Of a stretch of 64,000 nucleotides of DNA, positions 56,832 to 64,000 are shown one piece after another. Every line of letters starts with the position of its first letter. The first letter of the stretch is position 1. Location of the stretch: the NCBI RefSeq assembly GCF_042688525.2, contig NZ_JBHWAB010000001.1, positions 3,100,001-3,164,000 on the forward strand, given 5' to 3'. Origin of the DNA: Haloimpatiens sp042688525. GTDB taxonomy: Bacteria; Bacillota; Clostridia; Clostridiales; Clostridiaceae. Both the position numbers and the translations under genes were made by a program. The notes beneath the pieces are model-generated. The model saw only the letters and a list, made by a program, of their open reading frames with translations. It searched no databases and was not told the origin of the DNA.

Positions 56832-58508
56832 TTATTCTAAAACTTTTATAATACAATCTTTTCTATAGAATGCTATTCCGTACTTAATAATATTTTCATA
56901 TCCTTCTTCTTTAAGGTCTGCATCATATTTATTTTTCTCTATTTGCTGTAGTGCTTCATCACATTTTTTTAATATATCTTTAGGATTGTCACATACTTTA
57001 AGCTCTAGTATTATTGCTGGTTTAAATATTGACAATGATTTTATGAAAATATCACTTCTTCCATTCCCAGCTTCCCTGTTTGATTTCACAATTTTATCAT
57101 GCATATTGCCTAAAACTCCAAGTGTAAAACCATGATAAAAATTTTCATAAGCATCATTAAAACTTATTGTTTGCTGAAGCATATTACTTAATTCTTCTTG
57201 AAAGGTTTTAGTATCTTTATTAAATATTGCTTCGTACATTTTAGATAAATCTTTTACTTTAACTTTATCATGAAACCACTTTAGAATTTTAGTTCTGAAA
57301 ATATATTTAACCTCTTTATTTGGAATTTTTAATGTTATAAAATGATTATCCTCAATATCCATTCTTTCAGTTACTTTTTTAAAATATCCTGTGAAAAACA
57401 TAAAATTCCATAGATTATCCATGCTATTGTATATTTCATCATAAGTTATATCTTCATGCACTGGCTTTTCAATGGTTTTTCCTTCAATTAATAGTTCAAT
57501 TTCTCTTTTAGTAACACTGTCTGCTTTTTCAATCAGACTCCTAACTATACTGTTTGAGCTTGTGTTTGCCCAGTAGGATGAAGGGAAAACCTTTTTATCT
57601 ATCGTCAAATCTTTTACAAATCGTACAGCACTCCAAGGATTATAAACCTCAGCATCTCCGAAAATATACCCATTATACCATTCTTTTATTAAATCTTCTT
57701 TGTCACTTAAATTATAATCTTCAAGCATTTTATTTACATCTTTTTGAGTAAATCCAAAATATTCATCATAAGATTTATTTAAAATTGATATTATTTCTAA
57801 ATTATTTAGCCCAGTAAAAATACTTTCCTTTGAAATACGAAGACACCCTGTTATAACTCCAAACTCTAGTGAAGAGTTAGTTTTTAATACTGATTCAAAA
57901 AGTGATCTTATAAATGCTATCATTCTATCATAAAAACCTTCAAAGAAAGAATTCTCAAGGGGTACATCATATTCATCAATAAGTATTATTGTCTTTTTCT
58001 TATGGTATTTTTCTAGACATTTAGATAAAAACTTTAGTGAAGTTACGTAAAGTTCTTCTCCTCCTTCTTTTCTAGTTATTTTTTCATATTCATCTCTTTC
58101 CTTATTTAATTCATCACTTTTTAAAATATATTCATGTCTTCTAAATTCATCAACTATTTCATCTTTTATACATTTAAATGCTAACTCAAAATTAGGCTGT
58201 TTTGCAGATTTTAGAGATAAATTAATTACAGGGTATTGTCCCATATGAGATGTATATTTTTCTCCTGATTTCATTATGTTCAAATTTTCAAAAAGGTAGG
58301 AATTGTCTTTATCAGTTTTTTCAAAATAATATTGAAGCATACTCATATTTAAAGTCTTTCCAAATCTTCTTGGTCTTGTAAATAAATTCACATCCGCTTT
58401 ATTATCTAATAAATCTTTTATTAATAAGGTTTTATCTATATAATAATAATCTCTTGTTATTAATTTTTCAAAATTATCTATACCAATTGGTAAGGCTTTA
58501 AATTCCAA
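56832..58508 (-). CDS. AAA-ATPase_like / PD-(D/E)XK nuclease family protein, paralog 3
   Basis: A 558-residue protein with RPRRFGKT P-loop, IILIDEYDVPLENS and the C-terminal GRSDIFI ... AIILELKVC core. Residues 1-180 and 370-558 closely follow paralog 2, but residues ~195-320 (for example YDEYFGFTQKDVNKMLEDY and AVRFVKDLTIDKKVFPSSYW) are those of paralog 1. It looks like a chimera formed by recombination or gene conversion. Function unknown. Confidence 0.9.
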   Translation of the reverse strand: MEFKALPIGIDNFEKLITRDYYYIDKTLLIKDLLDNKADVNLFTRPRRFGKTLNMSMLQYYFEKTDKDNSYLFENLNIMKSGEKYTSHMGQYPVINLSLKSAKQPNFELAFKCIKDEIVDEFRRHEYILKSDELNKERDEYEKITRKEGGEELYVTSLKFLSKCLEKYHKKKTIILIDEYDVPLENSFFEGFYDRMIAFIRSLFESVLKTNSSLEFGVITGCLRISKESIFTGLNNLEIISILNKSYDEYFGFTQKDVNKMLEDYNLSDKEDLIKEWYNGYIFGDAEVYNPWSAVRFVKDLTIDKKVFPSSYWANTSSNSIVRSLIEKADSVTKREIELLIEGKTIEKPVHEDITYDEIYNSMDNLWNFMFFTGYFKKVTERMDIEDNHFITLKIPNKEVKYIFRTKILKWFHDKVKVKDLSKMYEAIFNKDTKTFQEELSNMLQQTISFNDAYENFYHGFTLGVLGNMHDKIVKSNREAGNGRSDIFIKSLSIFKPAIILELKVCDNPKDILKKCDEALQQIEKNKYDADLKEEGYENIIKYGIAFYRKDCIIKVLE

Positions 58509-58626
58509 AATAACACTTCCCTTCTCAATATAACTTAAACATAATTTATTTATATTACATATTCTATTTCCATGTAAACAACACTGTCTTTTACAAAAAC
58601 ATAACTTATTTATATTATATCCTAAT

Positions 58627-59940
58627 TTATTTTTCTTTGCATAACTCTGTATAATTTATTTCAATTTCACTACCTAATTTCATATTTTTTATTCGAACTT
58701 TATCTTTCAATACTTCATCTTCTCCAATTAGTATTACATTTTCTATACCTAGCTTATTGGCATATTTCATTTTTTTCTTCAAAGAATCATCTTCAAAATA
58801 TATTGTTGCTCCATAACCTTTTTCTTGTAAATACGCCATTACTTTTCCACAATATTCCATAGTATTTCCTATTGGTATTATCAAATAATCAAATTTGCTT
58901 TTTACATTATACTTATCAATAAATCCTATTTCTTTTAAAACAAAAAATAATCTTGTCATGCCTATAGAAATTCCAACGCCTGGTAATATATTTTCTGTAT
59001 ATTTTTCTGCCAAATTATCATATCTACCACCTGAACATATAGAACCATATTCTTCATTTCCCATTAATAAAGTTTCAAAAACAGTTCCTGTGTAATAATC
59101 TAACCCTCTTATAATCTTTAGATTGATGTCATATTCGCTATCTTTTACACCTAAAATTTCTAGAGTTGATTTAACCTTCTTTAATTCTTCCATACCTTCA
59201 ATAAAAAAACTATTTTTAATATTAAGCTTTAAAAGTTCTTCTATTTTTTCTTCATTTGTTCCTTTAATCTCAAAAATTTTATTTAGATACTCACTTTTCT
59301 CACTACCTATTAATCCTTTTAATTCATTAACAAAATTTATTTTTCCAATTTTATCATACTTATCAATTAGTATCATTACTTCAGTAGTATTATCTATTTC
59401 AAATTCCTTTAATATGCCCTTTAATATTTTTCTATTGCTAATTTGGAATTTATAATTTGTTAACCCTATTGCTTTGAATGCTTTTGATGCTAAACTTATA
59501 ACCCAAGCATCATTATTTATACTTAGTTTGTCTCTTCCTATAACATCTACATCACATTGATAAAACTCTCTATATCTTCCCTTTTGATTTCTTTCACCTC
59601 TATATACTTTTCCTAATTGATACCTCTTAAAAGGAAAAGTTAATTCATTATAGTATTGAGCTACATACCTTGCAAATGGTACTGTTAAGTCAAATCTTAA
59701 TGCCAAATCATTTTTACCTTTTTTGAAACTATACACTTGCTTTTCTGTCTCTCCACCACTCTTAGCAAGCAAGACCTTAGACTTCTCAATTATTGGTGTA
59801 TCAATGGCTAAACATCCGTTTTTCTCATAAACATCTAATATTTTATTTACTATATCGTTGAATTTTTTCTGTTCACCTGGTAATAACTCCATAAATCCTG
59901 CTAATATACTTGGTTTAATTATATTTTTCTTCATATCCAC
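58627..59940 (-). CDS. hisS: Histidyl-tRNA synthetase
   Basis: A 437-residue class II synthetase that charges tRNA-His. Motif 2 region RYQLGKVYRGERNQKGRYRE, histidine-binding motifs LALRFDLTVPFARYVAQ and IRGLDYYTGTVFE, motif 3 GGRYDNLAEKY ... PGVGISIGMTRL, and a C-terminal anticodon-binding domain. Conservation of the active-site residues argues for true HisS and not HisZ. The start follows AAAGGAGAGAGTG. It is preceded by an attenuator with a His-rich leader peptide, and a MITE remnant lies between attenuator and start. Confidence 0.94.
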   Translation of the reverse strand: MDMKKNIIKPSILAGFMELLPGEQKKFNDIVNKILDVYEKNGCLAIDTPIIEKSKVLLAKSGGETEKQVYSFKKGKNDLALRFDLTVPFARYVAQYYNELTFPFKRYQLGKVYRGERNQKGRYREFYQCDVDVIGRDKLSINNDAWVISLASKAFKAIGLTNYKFQISNRKILKGILKEFEIDNTTEVMILIDKYDKIGKINFVNELKGLIGSEKSEYLNKIFEIKGTNEEKIEELLKLNIKNSFFIEGMEELKKVKSTLEILGVKDSEYDINLKIIRGLDYYTGTVFETLLMGNEEYGSICSGGRYDNLAEKYTENILPGVGISIGMTRLFFVLKEIGFIDKYNVKSKFDYLIIPIGNTMEYCGKVMAYLQEKGYGATIYFEDDSLKKKMKYANKLGIENVILIGEDEVLKDKVRIKNMKLGSEIEINYTELCKEK

Positions 59941-60031
59941 TCTCTCCTTTAACTTTTAGCATTATTTTACTTACACTAGTTTTGCCTATATTTTTTCACA
60001 GCTTACTTTACACTATCTAATTTTTATTTAG

Positions 60032-60105
60032 ACTTCCACAAATGAAAACAGTCACTGAGGGAAATGCTATATTGCTGCAAAAGTTTAATTGCTAAATAAG
60101 AAACA
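60032..60105. repeat. Degraded MITE between attenuator and hisS
   Basis: TTCCACAAATGAAAACAGTC and GAGGGAAATGCTATATTGCT resemble the left end of the 253-bp MITE (TTTCACAGATGAAAAATAGC, CGGGAAATGATATCTTGCT). Confidence 0.5.
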
Positions 60106-60320
60106 TTTTACATAAAAATAAAAACCATGCAGGCAAATATCCCACATGGTTCAATAAATTATGATTACACTTAATTTATTATCATCACTTAGAGATACAA
60201 GCCTACTTCAACGCTCTAATAGACTTGTATCTGCTTTTGACAGATCAAGTCTCTAGTGATGATGATGTAATAAATTTTTATTATTAATATTAAGCGTTCT
60301 CATAATATTCCTCCTAAATT
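60105..60320 (-). promoter_or_regulatory. Histidine attenuator of hisS
   Basis: On the minus strand, a leader peptide with four His codons is followed by a stem GACTTGATCTG / CAGATACAAGTC, a segment (GTGATGATAATAAA) able to pair with the His-codon region, an alternative stem AATAAATTA / TAATTTATT, and a terminator AACCATG / CATGGTT with a T-rich tail (plus 60105-60151). Ribosome stalling at His codons would shift pairing and prevent termination. Confidence 0.75.
60253..60303 (-). CDS. His-rich leader peptide of hisS
   Basis: AGGAGGAATATT precedes an ATG and 16 codons: MRTLNINNKNLLHHHH, then TAG. Four consecutive histidine codons (CAT CAT CAT CAC) at the end of a short frame ahead of a terminator and hisS are the hallmark of histidine attenuation. 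Confidence 0.82.
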   Translation of the reverse strand: MRTLNINNKNLLHHHH

Positions 60321-60370
60321 TTTATTATAAGCATTATACATCAAATTATTGTTGAATTCAATATTCGATA

Positions 60371-60769
60371 TTATAAAATACCTATATCCGATAAATTACT
60401 TTTAATGTTGTCAATCTGCTCTTTTTTTAATCTATAATAATTAATTACAATATTATCAAATATACCTATATTCTTTAATGAATCAGGCATTGTTAGGTCT
60501 ACCTGTTTTACATCTACAGAGTACTTATTTCTTTTTGTAAATCTTTCTAATCGTTGAAGAGCTTTATTACTAAAATCAATCCCTGTTACTTTAAATTTAT
60601 TTTGTAAAAGAAATAGTGTATTCCTCCCATCTCCACACGCAACATCAAGAACTGAACCCTTTTTTAAATACTTTATATTTTCCACTAATGACTTTTCAGG
60701 ATTTAATGGTTTATCACTTCTTTGTTCAAATTTTTCATCCCAATATTGTTTATCCCCCATATATTCCAT
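60371..60769 (-). pseudogene. Class I SAM-dependent methyltransferase, C-terminally truncated
   Basis: 132 residues with motif I VLDVACGDGRNTLFL, GIDFSNKALQRL and the motif IV region FDNIVINYYRLKKEQ. The chain ends in SDIGIL, where relatives (TehB-like, ~190 residues) continue with two or three more strands. The start has AAGGAGGATTTAAA. A truncated and possibly inactive enzyme. Confidence 0.75.
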
Positions 60770-61117
60770 TTTAAATCCTCCTTAAATCTCTCTATCAAAA
60801 ACCGTATAGCAACTTTTATAAAATCACTATGGGATTTTCATAATTATCTTCTTGTCATATGTTATACTAAAAAAATTTTTCCAAACATCACGCTGCATGT
60901 GTTTACTTTTATCATAGTGAATCTTCCTTATTTTAACTAAAAAATTAGACTTTTCCAAAATTTTCAAGGTCACAGTTACCTGCTTACGTAAATAACTTTG
61001 CAGTTTATCTATTTGAACATATTTAGTATAATTAGTATATTTAAATGTATATTGATTCATCATTATTAAAAAAACGAAGTAAACATATCTACATTTGATA
61101 AGGAGAAAATTAGGACA
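60770..61117. other. Intergenic region with the fifth ~33-bp repeat
   Basis: No gene that I trust. At 60952-60984 lies the reversed copy of the dispersed repeat (AAGGTCACAGTTACC on the plus strand). A 78-codon frame on the minus strand runs through it without ribosome site or family likeness. Confidence 0.5.
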
Positions 61118-61867
61118 ATGAATTATTTTACTAAAGATTGGTATAAATTATGTCAAAAAATCGACAATCACTTGCTTTTAGAAGAAAATAAAAAAGCAGA
61201 ATCTTTTTCTGAGGAATATTTTCAACAATTATACAATCAAAAATTAACGAAATGGTTAGCTTCACAACAAGAATTAGCATTATATCAAGCTCAATGTGAA
61301 TTAGAAGAAGATTATGTTCTACAAGAACCATTTGATAGAAAAAAACTGTCTAAACAATTCCATGAAGCATTTGTATATAATCAAGAATGTATTAAAAAAA
61401 TTTTACCAAAAGAAATATTAAAAAAGATAGCAGATATTAGGGTTTATACGTTAAATGAAGCATCCTATGAAGTAATACACGCTGTAACTAATTTTTGCAA
61501 AAACAATAAAAAATTAGTAGACAAAGCCGTTAAAGAATATCAAAAATATTATAAAAAAGCATTAAAATCATTTGATAAAAATATAATTGAAAATATAAAT
61601 TTTCATGATTGTAGTATTATAGACATAAAACAAACAGAACAATCTTTATCAATATTATTTGATAATTTCGGAGGTTTTACAGACATATGTGAAATGCGAT
61701 TTGAAAATTATAAGATACTAAAACAAGATGGTTTACTACAAAACTCATGGTGGCTTTACGATGAAATATATAAATCAAACGGCAAATATGAATTACAAGT
61801 TTTACTTGAAAATAAAAATAGTGATTTATTAGAATTTAATATTTCTGCTGAATACATTTTCTTTTAG
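61118..61867 (+). CDS. DUF4085 family protein
   Basis: A 249-residue protein starting MNYFTKDWYKLCQK, the typical opening of DUF4085. It continues with a charged helical region (FSEEYFQQLYNQKLTKWLA) and a C-terminal beta-rich domain (INFHDCSIIDIKQTEQSLSI, FENYKILKQDGLLQNSWWLYDEIY). Cytoplasmic, function unknown. Isolated gene, with AAGGAG upstream. Confidence 0.85.
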   Translation: MNYFTKDWYKLCQKIDNHLLLEENKKAESFSEEYFQQLYNQKLTKWLASQQELALYQAQCELEEDYVLQEPFDRKKLSKQFHEAFVYNQECIKKILPKEILKKIADIRVYTLNEASYEVIHAVTNFCKNNKKLVDKAVKEYQKYYKKALKSFDKNIIENINFHDCSIIDIKQTEQSLSILFDNFGGFTDICEMRFENYKILKQDGLLQNSWWLYDEIYKSNGKYELQVLLENKNSDLLEFNISAEYIFF

Positions 61868-61877
61868 AATTTTAAAT

Positions 61878-61925
61878 TTCACAAGTGAAAAATAGTCACT
61901 ACGGGAAATAGTATTCTTTTACTTC
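61878..61925. repeat. Degraded MITE left end
   Basis: TTTCACAAGTGAAAAATAGT and ACTACGGGAAATAGTATTC match the left end of MITE copy D. Nothing of the rest is recognisable. Confidence 0.55.
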
Positions 61926-61939
61926 AAAAATTGAGTTAT

Positions 61940-62164
61940 GATATAATATGATTAACATATTGGAGGTGTTTTTATGAAGGTCTGTGATACATTCAGCTCT
62001 AAATCTACTTGCTCCTTGCAAAGACTACAACAAAGTCAGCTATGCTTTGTCTGGGGCCTAAGCTGTTAAGTTAGCTGAAGCGCGCACATGTTTTAGGCTC
62101 TGTAACACATAGCTTTTTAGTATTCTTTGCTTTAATACTACTATAAAAGTGAAGGAGTAAGGAA
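61940..62164 (+). promoter_or_regulatory. Structured leader with a short upstream frame for the CD3324-type gene
   Basis: TATAAT at 61942-61947, GGAGGTG ribosome site at 61962, a 31-codon frame, hairpin ACAAAG / CTTTGT (~62030-62050), and a larger stem GCCTAAG / TTTTAGGC with an inner AGCT helix (~62055-62100). This part is GC-richer than its surroundings. The layout suggests translation- or transcription-attenuation of the next gene; no T-run terminator is seen. Confidence 0.5.
61974..62069 (+). CDS. Putative leader peptide
   Basis: 31 codons behind GGAGGTGTTTTT, rich in Ser (7) and Cys (4): begins MKVCDTFSSKSTCSLQ and ends FVWGLSC. Its stop codon lies inside the second hairpin, so ribosome position would change the fold. 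Not recognised as a known leader. Confidence 0.45.
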   Translation: MKVCDTFSSKSTCSLQRLQQSQLCFVWGLSC

Positions 62165-62464
62165 ATGAAGTATGTGAAAGCACAAGATGTGTTACCAGAG
62201 GAAATTCTTAAAATAATACAAAAATATGTAGATGGGAAATATCTTTATGTACCCAGGAAAAATGAAAATCATAAGGCCTGGGGAGAAAATAGTGGTATAA
62301 GAAGTAGTCTTAAGATTAGAAATGCCGAGATTTATAAAAAGTACGTTGAAGGGACTACTATTAATGAATTAACTCAAGAATATTATCTATCAGAAAAAAG
62401 TATAAGAAGAATAATAAGTCAAGAGAAACGTCTTACTCATAATCATTACAGAATTATTTATTAG
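62165..62464 (+). CDS. CD3324 family HTH protein
   Basis: A 99-residue protein. KYVKAQDVLPEEILKIIQKY and YLYVPRKNENHKAWGENSGI are the signature of the CD3324 family. The C-terminal TTINELTQEYYLSEKSIRRI is a helix-turn-helix of the Mor/recombinase-resolvase-like type. A probable DNA-binding regulator with unknown target. Start behind AAGGAGTAAGGAA; its expression may be set by the leader before it. Confidence 0.85.
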   Translation: MKYVKAQDVLPEEILKIIQKYVDGKYLYVPRKNENHKAWGENSGIRSSLKIRNAEIYKKYVEGTTINELTQEYYLSEKSIRRIISQEKRLTHNHYRIIY

Positions 62465-62507
62465 ATTGAATCCTTATTTTAAACTATGTTATGATTTCAT
62501 TGTAATC

Positions 62508-62760
62508 CAACTTTCCCAGGTGAAAATAGCCGCTGCGGGAAATGATATCTTGCTTAGAAACCTTTCACTTCAGTAACAAGTTCTAAAGCTTTACTCATAT
62601 TGAAAAAAGATTTTTTAATTAATATTCCGTAGGAATCAGTAATTAAAAAATAACTTTTTTCAAATTCGTAAAGCTAAGAACTTGTAAACTTTGTTCAAAT
62701 GTTTCTTACGCAATATATCATTTCCCTTCGCTAAGCAGTATTTTTTTACTGCAAAAGTTG
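62508..62760. mobile_element. Palindromic MITE, copy C
   Basis: Starts CAACTTTCCCAGG and ends CTGCAAAAGTTG, 253 bp, same orientation as copies A and D. It is ~250 bp upstream of the FusB/FusC-type gene. Confidence 0.8.
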
Positions 62761-63005
62761 AGATTGTAATAATCCAATGAAAGTTATAATTTTCAATTTA
62801 AGACAATATTCAAAAGTAAAATGATTGTGAATATATACTACGTTTTAACTTAAGATGATTATTGTTACTTTCAGTTGGAGTAATAATAATCATCTTTTTT
62901 TACAATATATACTTTTTAAAGCTGTAACATAAAAATAACTAATATATAATTTAAAATTTTTGCTAAATCAAAAATCAACATATGTACAGAGAGGTGTCAA
63001 AGTTT
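62761..63005. promoter_or_regulatory. Upstream region of the FusB/FusC-type gene
   Basis: Contains an inverted repeat AAGATGATTATTGTTACT / AGTAATAATAATCATCTT (~62850-62898) followed by TTTTTT, a possible attenuator or terminator before the gene. Confidence 0.5.
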
Positions 63006-63662
63006 ATGAATGCTTTTATCAAAAAACATGAATACAATTATATAAAAAAATGTTTAAAAAATTTAAATAATGCTTTCAGAAATTGTGCAGATCCTAATAT
63101 TATTGAAGTAAGTAAAGCATGTATACAAGAAAAAATGTTACGTCTTTTTAAAAATTTATCTGAGGAAGAAAAAGAACTACTTAACATTAGTAAAATAAAT
63201 GATTCCTTGGACATTGATACGTATTTAGTTGAATTGAATAAATATGTATATGGAATGCCAAAGATTACAGATGCACAAATTAATAAATTATTTAAAAAGG
63301 AAAAGAAATTTAAATTACCAGATCCAAGTGCACAGGATTCAAAAAATGTGTATTTAGGTTGGATTGATCGATCCATTAGAAAATTATTTATAGCTTACAA
63401 TATGAATGGTAAACTTGTCGGTATGACGTGTAAAATTCCAAATTATAGTTCCAACAATCTTCATGTCTGTGCACTTTGCAATCATGTAGGTCCACAAAAT
63501 GAAGTAGCCTTTGTTTCATCTGTCTGTAAAAAAAATAATACTAAAAAAGGTTCCTATAGGTCAATAGGATTTGATATATGTTTAAATAGCAAGGAATGTA
63601 ATGAAAGAATTGCATCTACCGAAAAGCTTGAGAAAATTTTAAAAGATGTTAATAAAAAGTAA
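63006..63662 (+). CDS. FusB/FusC-type EF-G-binding protein
   Basis: Start at 63006 behind GAGAGGTGTCAAAGTT, 218 residues. A helical N-terminal domain is followed by a C-terminal zinc domain: CALCNHVGPQNEVAFVSSVC and GFDICLNSKECNERI give the four-cysteine site of the FusB/FusC family. Members bind elongation factor G and free it from ribosomes stalled by fusidic acid. Whether it gives resistance here is not known. It is flanked by two direct MITE copies. Confidence 0.88.
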   Translation: MNAFIKKHEYNYIKKCLKNLNNAFRNCADPNIIEVSKACIQEKMLRLFKNLSEEEKELLNISKINDSLDIDTYLVELNKYVYGMPKITDAQINKLFKKEKKFKLPDPSAQDSKNVYLGWIDRSIRKLFIAYNMNGKLVGMTCKIPNYSSNNLHVCALCNHVGPQNEVAFVSSVCKKNNTKKGSYRSIGFDICLNSKECNERIASTEKLEKILKDVNKK

Positions 63663-63675
63663 CAGTTACTTTCCA

Positions 63676-63929
63676 TCACTTTCACAGATGAAAAATAGCC
63701 GCTACGGGAAATGATATCTTGCTTAGAAACCTTTCACTTCAGTAACAAGTTCTAAGCTTTACTCATATTGAAAAAAGATTTTTTAATTAATATTCCGTAG
63801 GAATCAGTAATTAAAAAATAACTTTTTTCAAATTCGTAAAGCTAAGAACTTGTAAACTTTGTTCAAATGTTTCTTACGCAAGATATCATTTTCCTTCGCT
63901 AAGCAGTATTTTTTTTACTGCGAAAGTTG
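63676..63929. mobile_element. Palindromic MITE, copy D
   Basis: About 254 bp, starts near CACTTTCACAGATG and ends CTGCGAAAGTTG, in direct orientation to copy C. It begins ~14 bp after the FusB/FusC-type stop codon. Confidence 0.8.
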
Positions 63930-64000
63930 AATTATTAATAATTTATAGATGTATTATAACTAGCTTTAAACACTATTATTTTTTAATTAGTCATACCAAT

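Noticed and set aside
60827..61063. 78-codon frame on the minus strand
   Set aside because: It has no ribosome site, reads through the 33-bp repeat and shows no domain; I treat it as chance.
61974..62110. The GC-rich leader as a tRNA or known riboswitch
   Set aside because: No cloverleaf, no CCA-end or TTCGA loop, and no motif of a riboswitch class that I know.

Overview
The window is very AT-rich, with strong AGGAGG ribosome binding sites, a T-box leader, Firmicute-type regulators and many clostridial protein families (CD3324, FusB/FusC, DUF3955, AAA-ATPase_like/PD-(D/E)XK paralogs, LytTR plus LiaF-like pair). It therefore looks like a chromosomal accessory region of a Clostridium species. 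I see no rRNA, tRNA or CRISPR array. Most genes lie on the minus strand.

Layout. 1-7.8 kb: the 5' part of a phospholipase-D-type helicase with a HIT protein, a NERD/HRDC protein whose 3' end is formed by a palindromic MITE, and a two-gene McrBC-type restriction pair. 8.2-9.9 kb: an IS110-family element with a candidate bridge RNA. 10-15 kb: a small membrane protein, a Nudix hydrolase and two of three AAA-ATPase_like/PD-(D/E)XK paralogs (the third is at 56.8-58.5 kb). 15-24 kb: a membrane protein with a Ser/Thr tandem-repeat tail, small membrane genes, gene remnants, a compact alanyl-tRNA synthetase under a T-box, a LytTR/LiaF-like operon, a DJ-1 family protein and a SUKH protein.

24.4-43.8 kb is a defence island, all on the minus strand: a type I restriction-modification locus (hsdM, hsdS, two small unknown genes, a frameshifted hsdR, and a YgjP-type metalloprotease), a 1516-residue SIR2-STAND protein, and a two-gene operon of a PLD-SNF2 helicase followed by a 739-residue protein with a sigma-70 core inside two unknown domains. 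The last pair is my best candidate for an undescribed system. Its sigma core keeps the -35 reading motif but has lost the tryptophans and other residues that read the -10 element.

Around the island are type I toxin-antitoxin-like loci: a complete one at 37.8-38.1 kb, one with the toxin start deleted (orphan antitoxin RNA) at 44.1-44.4 kb, a third with a different (TxpA/Fst-like) toxin at 50.5-50.7 kb, and an antitoxin fragment at 23.4 kb. The antitoxin promoter block is nearly the same in all three larger loci although the toxins differ.

44.5-49.7 kb is a visibly more GC-rich regulator/two-component/ABC transporter module, probably acquired. 49.9-56.8 kb holds a DUF3795 protein, a GNAT acetyltransferase, an FAD/iron-sulfur oxidoreductase with an apparent in-frame deletion, a transporter and a sigma-54 activator that both lost their 5' ends at one deletion junction, and a Gre factor. 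58.6-64 kb: a hisS gene behind a leader peptide ending in four histidine codons (transcription attenuation), a truncated methyltransferase, a DUF4085 protein, a CD3324-type gene with a structured leader, and a FusB/FusC-type gene flanked by two direct MITE copies.

The region has been shaped by small repeats (a 253-bp palindromic MITE, a second ~130-bp element, a ~33-bp repeat in five copies, heptamer-like arrays) and by deletions. Several genes are truncated or frameshifted.
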